Below are positions 1 through 7,845 of a stretch of DNA of 23,503 nucleotides, piece by piece (the first letter of the stretch is position 1; each line of letters starts with the position of its first letter). The position numbers were made by a program, and so were the translations under genes. Source of the stretch: Rodentolepis nana (Eukaryota > Platyhelminthes > Cestoda > Cyclophyllidea > Hymenolepididae); contig UZAE01013343.1 of the NCBI GenBank assembly GCA_900617975.1, positions 1 to 23,503 on the forward strand, given 5' to 3'. Below the pieces are notes generated by a model, which was not told the origin of the DNA, ran no database searches, and saw only the letters and a program-made list of their open reading frames with translations.

Positions 1-1290
1 TAGTCATTACAGAGTCATGTACCCATACATGATAATGCTTCATGCCAACACCCAACGCAACCCAAATTAACGCATTATTCATCATATATCTGACTCCTCT
101 ACAAAGTTGAGGTATCTTACCTAATCCCGGGAGCCACTTCAAACCAGGAGACCTTGGAATAGAGTTTACTGAGGACAAATCAAAGATTATTCGTGTAGAA
201 ATCCGCAACATAGTTAACTAGAAACCTACAAGTGTACAACCAGCTCACCTGCTCTAAAGCGTGGAAATCAGCTGCAATCATTCCAAAATTTTACATCTTT
301 AAAATCATAAACATGTTTACTTACACTGAGAAATATTGCAAAGTGACATTCAACGTGATGAGAAATCTCGAGTACAGTAATAATCTCAGCGTTAAATTTA
401 TTACCTTTTAATAACTTGTGGAAAATGTGTACATTGAGAACTCTAATTTATACATGAATTGAAATTCATTTTCAAATAAAATTTTTGATCGGCGGTTAGT
501 AATTTTAGATTATTCACTTAAAGACACCCAATCGGTATCTTGGGGTCCTTCTCAGGATGCACTGTTGCTTATTTCTCAATCAATCACACACCATCATGCA
601 TACATTATTGAATAGGTCAAGTAATCAAGACGATCAAAGCCATCAGCAGACCCTGACTTTCAACACCTATCGCATTTCTAGGCTGACCCCTTAATTGTTT
701 AAAATAAACAAATAAATAATTTTTTGTGCGTTGTCGTTGCCTTTTGATTTTCCCAGAAATTGAGGACTAGCGTATGAAAGCCTACATCTAATGAAAAAAT
801 GCAGACGATTGATAGAACGACCAATTTCTTTACTTTCAGCTCTTTACTTCCGAAGGGAATTTATTTTATGTAAAACGGTTCCTACTACCAAAACCAATTA
901 ATGGAATCCATGCCAATCACAAGACAGTGCCACATCTGGCATCTTTATTCAGACTACACTTGCAGACTATACCTACCCTTCCTTTGTCCTTTCTCTATCT
1001 TTTTACTTATTCCGCACTCTCTGTTAGTTGAGCATTAGCGGCCAATGAAATCTAATACACAAGGTTGTAAGAAATTTCAACAAATGCCGAAAGCTACTGT
1101 AATCACAACTTGTTAAAATCGCTTACATTCATTAATCTATATGTAACTGAAAATGCAACAAATAGAGGAATAAATTCATCCCATTTGGAAGATATTTTCT
1201 TAAATTGAAAGTTCCTAATTTTTTGTTTAAAACGTCATCATGGAAATGTGCATCCATTCTGAGTCAATTTTACTTTGGAAAACAGAATTT
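1..1290. other. Left-edge intergenic DNA, nothing recognised
   Basis: No coding region, RNA gene or repeat shared with the rest of the window was recognised here. The stretch is AT-rich with frequent stops in all frames. It ends at the left target-site duplication of the first repeat A copy. Confidence 0.5.
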
Positions 1291-1304
1291 ATATTCCGAA
1301 AAAT

Positions 1305-1610
1305 GGGGTGTGCGATAGACTTACCTCCACGTGGTGCACCCTGGGCAACGTATACTCATACGGCAAAGAAGTCTATTAACCGGCAGTTGACTTCTCACTT
1401 CAAACTACCATCACCCCACTGTATGTCATATTCGACTACTTCCACAGTACTCACCTCACCTTGTTCAACCTTTGTCTTTGAAATACCTCTGTTCCCCCCC
1501 CCCCTCCTCCCCTCTCAATTTTTTTTCACTTTGATATGAAGCTTGAAGTCAACTAAAGGGCTAATGATAACTATCAAAACGCCTGCCATTTTAAATAAAT
1601 AAATAAATAA
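1305..1610 (+). mobile_element. SINE-like retroposon, repeat A copy A1
   Basis: This roughly 306-bp element begins GGGGTGTGCGATAGACTTACC and ends in a run of AAAT units (about 1592-1610). It is flanked by a 13-bp target-site duplication with one mismatch: atattccgaaaaa at 1291-1303 and atatttcgaaaaa at 1611-1623. The body shares long blocks with the copies at 3713-4075, 4191-5144 and 6118-6418. These include the head (CCACGTGGTGCACCCTGGG), the CGGCAGTTGACTTC block and the tail block AATGATAACTATCAAAACGC. It has no coding capacity. A short non-coding body, a simple-repeat tail and a 13-bp duplication are the marks of a SINE moved by LINE machinery. I do not recognise the family. An 11-C run lies at about 1494-1504. 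Confidence 0.8.
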
Positions 1611-2435
1611 ATATTTCGAAAAACGGTGGTAAATATTTGCGTGGTCACGAGTAAGCATTTGTTGTTGCAAAATAGAAATAGAAGCAGATGACTTGTAAAT
1701 GTTTAGCAAAACTCCGAACTCAGCGTCTGCTGAGGCGGTAGGAATTAAGGACTTCACAACGCTACCATTGCTGAATGAAGAACTCTCATGCGCACTCAAA
1801 CAGACTCAAATGTGCGGTCGTGCTACTTGTGGGGGGGGGGGTGTGTAGGGAGCAAGTGTGGTCGTGAGTGCATAGACCACTCAGCCAACCACTAATCAAT
1901 AGTCTCTGCATGGTGCAGCAAGCCCTNCTGTATGTCATATTCGACTACTTCCACAGTACTCACCTCACCTTGTTCAACCTTTGTCTTTGAAATACCTCTG
2001 TTCCCCCCCCCCCTCCTCCCCTCTCAATTTTTTTTCACTTTGATATGAAGCTTGAAGTCAACTAAAGGGCTAATGATAACTATCAAAACGCCTGCCATTT
2101 TAAATAAATAAATAAATAAATATTTCGAAAAACGGTGGTAAATATTTGCGTGGTCACGAGTAAGCATTTGTTGTTGCAAAATAGAAATAGAAGCAGATGA
2201 CTTGTAAATGTTTAGCAAAACTCCGAACTCAGCGTCTGCTGAGGCGGTAGGAATTAAGGACTTCACAACGCTACCATTGCTGAATGAAGAACTCTCATGC
2301 GCACTCAAACAGACTCAAATGTGCGGTCGTGCTACTTGTGGGGGGGGGGGTGTGTAGGGAGCAAGTGTGGTCGTGAGTGCATAGACCACTCAGCCAACCA
2401 CTAATCAATAGTCTCTGCATGGTGCAGCAAGCCCT
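1419..2435. repeat. 508-bp perfect direct duplication around a single N
   Basis: Bases 1419-1926 and 1928-2435 appear identical at an offset of 509, including the length of an 11-C run and an 11-G run. The only base between them is the N at 1927. Two real copies would be expected to differ at least in homopolymer length. Identity right up to an N suggests two contig ends that overlap but were not merged. The real locus probably has one copy. Confidence 0.85.
1780..1926 (-). mobile_element. tRNA-derived SINE-like fragment, repeat B copy B1
   Basis: Read on the minus strand, about 1875-1889 gives GTTGGCTGAGTGGTC, close to a tRNA D-arm and pol III A box. About 1802-1811 gives ATTTGAGTCT, resembling a B box (GGTTCGANTCC). 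The same arrangement recurs at 7720-7845, sharing the blocks around CAGCCAACC and AATCA-TAGTC and the closing AGCCCT/AAGCCCT. An 11-G run separates the two boxes here. The segment is repeated at 2289-2435 inside the probable assembly duplication. The boundaries are approximate and no target-site duplication was identified. Confidence 0.5.
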
Positions 2436-2860
2436 TAAAGTGATACGCAACCACAATAGGCGCCATTCACAGCATGCACTGTTTTCTCTAAATTATTAAG
2501 GTCGTTTAACTAAGCCGGGGAGTCATTCCATACTGGTTTAGGTTTTCCTGGGGATTGTCGGGGATAAGGCACGGCTTATTCCGTGTAACAATCCACTACT
2601 GAGCACAAATGGATACTTAAATAATTTTCCTCATTCAAGGTATATACTGTGCTTCTGTGCACATAACATAATGAAAAAATTAATTTGGATTTAAACCAGT
2701 CGTTAATGTGGTGAAAACCTTAGCCCACCCCCTGTCACCATCTTGCAGCAACCAGATGTCCTCACTTAGCTGGTAGAGAAACGGGAACTTCTCGTTCCAA
2801 GTATCTCCTCTTATTGAGGCAGACAACGCTCTAGGCCTCCAAAGGGACCCCATAGTCCCT
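2436..2860. other. Unassigned DNA upstream of gag-like remnant
   Basis: No gene was recognised. The last 150 bases or so may belong to the decayed retrotransposon that follows, because weak coding-like segments run into the gag-like motif, but stops interrupt every frame. Confidence 0.35.
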
Positions 2861-2869
2861 CAAAACACC

Positions 2870-3300
2870 GAAATGAAATCTTCTACTATCACAGAACCTA
2901 TGGAAACGCTGCCAAGAAATGCCAACCAGGCTGTAAATACACCAAAAGCCAAAATGACTAACTCTCGTGTGGAAATTTCGATGCCAGGCGGTAAGGACGA
3001 TAACTGATCCTAGCCATTTCACTGGTCGCCTTCTCTACACAATTGACAGAAATTCTAAACTCGAAGTTTTTGTAGGCACCTTTTCTGGCTACAAGCAACA
3101 CTAAGATTAACATTTCCATACTTCCTCTCCAAATTTTTCTTCACTGTCAACTTTAGCGACTGAACCTTTCTTGACAATGTTAACTCTCTTCAAGTTGTTT
3201 GTACTACAGATGCTATAACCTCGATTGGCCTACATGTCCTTTCATCAGTTAGCAATCCCTTTTCCAATATCTCAGCTGAGTTCCTCTCTGTTTTTCATGA
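2870..3300 (+). pseudogene. Degenerate Ty3/gypsy gag-protease remnant
   Basis: From 2875 the + strand reads EIFYYHRTYGNAAKKC followed by QPGC. This matches the short Cys/His segment near the Gag C-terminus of flatworm gypsy-like elements (FYHRxFGxxAxxC-x3-C type). An in-frame TAA follows at 2959. A second segment at 3021-3083 reads GRLLYTIDRNSKLEVFVGT, matching the start of the retroviral-type aspartic protease (LxxVxDRxSxxxFLVDTGA). The catalytic Asp codon position is GGC (Gly) at 3075-3077 and the rest of the DTGA box is lost. Further weak similarity runs to about 3290. Several frames and stops are involved, so this is a dead copy. It may belong to the same insertion as the integrase remnant at 5600-6990. 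Confidence 0.65.
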
Positions 3301-3699
3301 CTAGTCTGACATAATGGAGGTGAGAGTTGGGTTTTTATAATTAGTATAAATAGTTAGTAAGTGTTAAGTTTTGTCTCAAGTGTTGGTTTGTATGTTTGGT
3401 GATTATTTGATGAGGACAATTTCTACAATATGGGGAGTTTTGTTCTCCCCTTTTTAGTAAAATTGCAAACAACAAACGTTGCCGTCTTGTGAGTCTTCAC
3501 AGTAGGGGTTGGAGCTTGAGGTTCCTGTGTTGGGTGGCCGATTTGAACTGTTTTCTTTGGTTCGATATAGTAGGTATTACCGTTTTCCTCTTGTGCTTGT
3601 TACACCTCTTGGTTGAGGTGGTAGAATTCTCTGAGAGAACGTTGTGAATATCCCTATGTCGTCAGGGTGATCTGGAAGTTCTTTGGAGAATTCTCCCCT
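3301..3699. other. Unassigned, possibly retrotransposon-related
   Basis: No ORF matches a known family. A TATAAATA sequence lies at about 3344-3351 and a small hairpin (GGGGAG / CTCCCC) at 3432-3450. These could be regulatory parts of an LTR, but no second copy of this stretch exists in the window, so an LTR cannot be claimed. Confidence 0.25.
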
Positions 3700-3712
3700 A
3701 TTAGTTTGGAAC

Positions 3713-4075
3713 CCGGGGTGTGCGATAGACTTACCTCCACGTGTTGCACCCTAGCCAACGTATTCTCATACGGCAAAAAAGTCTATCAAACTGGCAGTTG
3801 ACTTCTGACCCCAAACTACCATCACTCCACTATATGTCATATTCCATCACTCCCCAGTACTCATCTTACCTTTTCTCTGCCTTTGTGTCTGTATGTCTCT
3901 TTTACATCTGTGAATCATTATTCTGTCCCCTCCTCTCGACATTTTGTCACTTTGATGTTCCTCCTCCTCTCTGTGAAGCCCAAAGTTTGATGATAACTAT
4001 CAAAACGCCTCCCTTTTAGTATAAATACAATGGTAACTATCAAACACCTGCCATTTGAAATTAATTAATTAATTA
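3713..4075 (+). mobile_element. SINE-like retroposon, repeat A copy A2
   Basis: The element is flanked by a perfect 13-bp target-site duplication, attagtttggaac, at 3700-3712 and 4076-4088. It starts CCGGGGTGTGCGATAGAC, continues with the repeat A head (CTTACCTCCACGTGTTGCACC) and ends in an ATTA/TTAA-type simple repeat at about 4058-4075. The 3' part is internally doubled: the block around ATAACTATCAAAACGCCTCC is followed by TAACTATCAAACACCTGCC, which explains the extra length relative to A1. Perfect duplications suggest a fairly recent insertion. It has no coding capacity. Confidence 0.85.
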
Positions 4076-4190
4076 ATTAGTTTGGAACGTCTAGGTAACG
4101 AATTTCTTCACTGTATTGACCATCATTGATGACTGCTGGCAATTTGGCTCAGGAGATTCTATTTGGTGTTTGATAGTACAAACAGAAGAT

Positions 4191-5144
4191 TTTATTTATA
4201 TCAAATGGCAGGCGCTTTGATAGTTATCATTAGTCCTGGAGCTGACTTCGGGGCTTCACGAAGAGGAGAAGGGACGTCAAAGTGACACAAAGTCGAGATG
4301 GGAGACAGAATAATGATTCACAGAGCTAAAAGAGGTAGACAAAGGTAGAGGGAAAAAAGTGAGTTGAGTACTGTGGAAGCGGTCGAATATGAAAAATAGT
4401 CGGGCCATAGAAATTTGAAGTCAGAAGTCAACTGCCGATCAATAGACTTTTTTGCCGTATAATCTGTGGATGGGGCCGAATATGACAAATAGTCGTGCCA
4501 TAGTAGTTTGAAGTCACCGATCATTAGATTTTTTTTGTAAGTACACGTTGCCCAGGGTGCACCACGTGGAGGTAGCCGTATGGGTCTGTTGCCCAAATAT
4601 GACATACAGTGGGGTCATGGTAGTTTGAAGTCAGAGGTCAACTGCCGGTTTATAGACTTTTTGCCGTGTTAGGGTTAGATCAACTGCCGGTTTATAGACT
4701 TTTTTGCCGTATGCGCATACACAATGACATACAGTGGGGTGATGGTAGTTTGAAGTGAGAAGTTGTGACATATAGTGGGGTGAGGGTAGTTTGAAGTCAG
4801 AAGTCCACTGCCGGTTTATAGACTTTTTGCCGTATGAGTATACTTTGTAACATACAGTGGGGTCATGGTAGTTTGAAGTCAGAAGTCAAGATGTCAACTG
4901 CCGATTAATAGACTTTTTTGCCGTATGAGAAGTGATAAGTCAACTGCCGGTTAATAGACTTTTTTGCCGTATGAGTGGGTTGCCCAGGGTGCACCGCGTG
5001 GAGGTAAGTCTATCGCAACAACTGCCGGTTAATAGACTTTTTTGCCGTATGAGTATACGGTGCCCAGGGTGCACCACGTGGAGGTAAGTCTAAGTATACG
5101 TTGCCCAGGGTGCACCACGTGGAGGTAAGTCTATTGAGCACCCC
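4191..5144 (-). mobile_element. Repeat A copy A3 with tandemly expanded head
   Basis: This 954-bp insertion is in reverse orientation and bounded by a perfect 13-bp target-site duplication, acaaacagaagat, at 4178-4190 and 5145-5157. The tail (TTTATTTATATCAAATGGCAGG) is at the left. A normal body runs to about 4430, and the head terminus (GAGCACCCC) is at 5136-5144. Between them, head-derived modules recur many times. ACTGCCG + (A/G)TTxATAGACTTTT blocks begin at 4431, 4641, 4683, 4807, 4897, 4943 and 5021, and CCAGGGTGCACC(A/G)CGTGGAG blocks occur near 4551, 4984, 5064 and 5105. Spacing is irregular (about 40-200 bp), so it is not a simple satellite. It was either inserted in this form or expanded after insertion. 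Confidence 0.8.
4431..5135 (-). repeat. Irregular tandem array of repeat A head modules
   Basis: At least seven copies of the module containing ACTGCCGGTTAATAGACTTT (with variants) and about four copies of the GTGCACCACGTGG module lie between 4431 and 5135. The modules vary in length and order, and many carry small differences. This suggests repeated unequal exchange or replication slippage, not one duplication event. The array lies wholly inside the target-site duplications of copy A3. Confidence 0.8.
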
Positions 5145-5157
5145 ACAAACAGAAGAT

Positions 5158-5600
5158 AGGTGGGTTGAAGAAGACAGACTTTAGAGCCGGTGGGATTTCC
5201 TTTCGAGTTAGCACTGTCAACCATGGAGGGGGGGGGGGGGGNGAGCATTTTTAGCCGTCTCCCTATGCCCGGTGGTAGTAACCGATTTGGTTTCCGCCAT
5301 GTGAATCGGTGACGTTCGAAACGATAGAATCTATTTACTGCAAATATTTTTTTAATGTCATTTTGTTGTGGGAATTAGAACATGATCACGTGAATAAGTA
5401 TAGTGCTCTTAAATTCTATCCACTGCTTCAGATAGTTTGTCGTAGTTTAAAGACCGGTGCATCTCAAATGGAAGTTTTGCCGCACATGGTCAACGGAAAA
5501 TTTAACTTTTATCCTTCCTCCATAAGAAGCTAACGTCTTCGATAACATGATACAGCACATTTGGCAGCTATCTGCTTCGAAATAACTTGAACTCCTGTTG
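5158..5600. other. Unassigned DNA with poly-G run and N
   Basis: A 14-G run (5228-5241) ends in an N at 5242, probably a sequencing or assembly stall. An open frame at 5309-5533 (+) shows no family resemblance that I recognise, and no splice or start context supports it, so it is not called a gene. Confidence 0.4.
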
Positions 5601-6990
5601 AGTCACAAAACGCAATTCTTCCAGGGAAATCCGTCAATGTCATTGCTGATGAAATTCACCTCATGGATCTAGATCACTCCTTGTAACGCCCTCCCTCCCT
5701 CTCCCTCCTCCAACTATCTAGAACTGTTTCTGATCCAAAGCCAGTTCCAGAACTAGCAAAAAGTCACTTCCAACCCTTCTTTACTCTTTGAAAGCCTACC
5801 ACCAAATGCTTCTGCCACTAAAACCCATTGCGATGTTTCAGCCAGTAAGCCGAGATCCTTTGTCCCGAAAGCACACCGCCTTTCGTCTGTGGGACACACA
5901 TTGCCTCACTTGACTAGATGGCAAGATTCTCAAACACACTCAAGGTCCATTCTCCTTTTTCCTCCTCCTGATGGTGGTTTTCGCCGTTTTCAAGTTGATA
6001 TTGTGGGCCCTCTTCCTCTCCTTCAAGCCCTTTATCTCACATATTTGCCTGCACCGGTCGTTAAAATTCCTTAATGAGATATCTCGTCTGAATCTGTGGC
6101 TTGAGCTCTTGTAGAATCTTACCTCCACTTGGCACATCTTGGGCAACGTATACTCATATTGCAGAAAAGTCTATAAACAGACAGTTGACTTAAAACTAAC
6201 ATGACCCGACTCCATGTCATATTCGACCACTTCCACAGTACTCATCATACCCTTTTCTCTACCATTATGTCTATCTTCTTTACATCTATGAATTACTCTT
6301 CTGCTCATCCCCTCCACTTTTTGTGACTTTGATGTTCCTAGCTTCTGTGAAACTCGAAACCAACTAAAGGGCTAATGATAACTACCATAAGGCCCACCAT
6401 TTGATAAAAATAAATAAAGCCCTAGTAGAATATTAGATATATATATTTGCTGTTCCAGCAGTAATCACAACAGATAGTGGATCATAATTCAATTCTGCTG
6501 TGTTTCGGGAGTTGAGTCATCTCCTAAGTCTATCACGCATCCGCACTATAGTATACCTCCCAGTTTCCAATGGTATCGTAGATGGTTTTCATCGACAGTT
6601 TAAATCAGGTATAATCGTAACTTCCTCTAGATTATATTGGTCTAAACCTCTTCCACTAATTCTGCTTGCAATTAAAAATATCATCAAGGAAGACCTTGGA
6701 TGCTGTTTTGTGGCTCATTTTTTGGTACAACTCTTAGAATACCTGGTAAAATGATCCGCAACTCCCAAGAGAAAGAAATTAATGTTCTCCTGTCGTATTC
6801 CGCTCTCCCAATACCCACCTGTTTTAATGTTGGGCCGACTTATTAACATGTGCATTCCTTTTGTTCGAGTAGATGGCGTAGTGAAACCTTTGTAGCCACC
6901 GCATTACGGAACATTCAAATTCCTTAAACGCCAGCCCGAATTCTTTGTCCTCGATCGTGATAGATCTGCGGATTCAATATATCGAAATCC
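5600..6990 (+). pseudogene. Ty3/gypsy RNase H-integrase remnant, split by repeat A4
   Basis: Successive + strand segments follow the gypsy Pol order. Around 5617-5640 a LPGKSVNVIADE segment resembles the RNase H end (HxPGxxNVVADALSR). From 5829, CDVSASKPRSFVPKA resembles the linker before the integrase zinc-binding region. At 5994-6017, VDIVGPLP is the integrase core with the first catalytic Asp (GAT 5997-5999). At 6461-6481, VITTDSG holds the second catalytic Asp (GAT 6473-6475). At about 6560-6600, NGIVDGFHRQ is the third motif, with the usual Glu replaced by Asp (GAT 6581-6583). Near 6850-6960, PFVRVDGV and EFFVLDRD resemble the integrase C-terminal region. Stops (for example TAA 6485-6487), frameshifts and the 6118-6418 insertion show it is dead. 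Confidence 0.85.
6118..6418 (+). mobile_element. SINE-like retroposon, repeat A copy A4, inside integrase
   Basis: The copy starts CTTACCTCCACTTGG, lacking the first roughly 15 bases of the family head, and ends in AAAT-type repeats. It is flanked by a 13-bp target-site duplication with two mismatches: gctcttgtagaat at 6105-6117 and gccctagtagaat at 6419-6431. Reading across it, integrase similarity stops at the left duplication and resumes just after the right one. It therefore inserted into an existing gypsy copy. The degraded duplication suggests it is older than A2 and A3. Confidence 0.85.
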
Positions 6991-7719
6991 AAAGTGAAGT
7001 ATTTTCTTCTAAAAGTCTCTCATTATTTTATTTTATGACAACAGTCGTCATTCCTCATTCGTCATTCTCATTCTTCATTCTCAAACTAGGTTCATAGTAG
7101 GACCTCATGGAAGGTCTGTGTACCTACTCCTAACAACATTGCCCATTTAACAACGACAAACAACATGGCAGTTGGTGGATCGAACTTCTACTTTAGAACT
7201 GAAGTTGAAATAACAATCGTCCGCTTTAAAAGATCTCGCTTATTTCTTTATCTTGTGGAATTTTTTTAAGCAAATTAGTGGCTTGTGTAGTTCAGAGCGT
7301 TTACAACTAAGCTCTCAGTTGGGCATTATCGCTTTAAAGTGTTTATGGATGTTGAAGTAATTTTCTGATTCTCAGAATTAATTGGTGAAGGCTAGGGTTG
7401 TTAATAAGCTGTGCATCACTTCCTTTCCCTTGGCTACTAGAAAGCTCGGTAACCCAGTGATACTTCCAGCTGCATTCTTTTTGTGTCTGCAACTTATTGT
7501 GTTATCCCATTAGTGAACTTGGCTAACTTTTGTCTGTTATAGCAGTTCGATACTTCTTTAGAATGTTCAACTTATATAAGCATCTGATAAAAGAGGAATG
7601 TATTGTTACTTTTAACAATACAGAACAAATTAGGAGATCAAACAATTTATTTATTCCGATTCATACATTACCAGGCTTGAGTTAATTTACAGGTTTGTGA
7701 AATAAGGAAGAATCTGTAG
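6991..7719. other. AT-rich intergenic DNA with short ATTC-rich tract
   Basis: No gene was recognised. An imperfect CATTCNTCATTC-type tract lies at about 7049-7082. The rest has stops in all frames and no resemblance to other parts of the window. Confidence 0.4.
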
Positions 7720-7845
7720 CGCACTCCGATAGACCCGAAGGGGTGGACGTGTTACTTCACGTGGGGAGTAAGAGCAGTCATGAGCGCTGCAACCATCCAG
7801 CCAACCGCCAATCATTAGTCCCTACTTGGTTTAACAAGCCCTCCA
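7720..7845 (-). mobile_element. tRNA-derived SINE-like fragment, repeat B copy B2
   Basis: On the minus strand, about 7780-7805 reads GGTTGGCTGGATGGTTGCAG, close to a tRNA D-arm and A box. About 7731-7740 reads CTTCGGGTCT, close to a B box, followed by ATCGGAGTGCG. The same order occurs in B1 (1780-1926). The distance between boxes (about 50 bp) suits an internal pol III promoter. The copy ends in AAGCCCT on the + strand, as B1 does (AGCCCT). No poly-A tail or target duplication was identified. Confidence 0.5.

Noticed and set aside
1515..2308. Two identical 94-codon minus-strand open frames as a duplicated gene
   Set aside because: They lie in the repeat A tail and flanking repeat DNA inside the probable assembly duplication, with no family resemblance.
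3301..3699. LTR of the gypsy element
   Set aside because: A TATA-like sequence and a hairpin are present, but no second copy exists in the window to pair with it.
4318..4605. 95-codon minus-strand frame as a gene
   Set aside because: It is translated repeat A head modules. The peptide repeats itself and stops appear in other copies.
5309..5533. 74-codon + strand frame as a small gene
   Set aside because: No recognised family, no splice or start context, and it sits between two mobile-element remnants.
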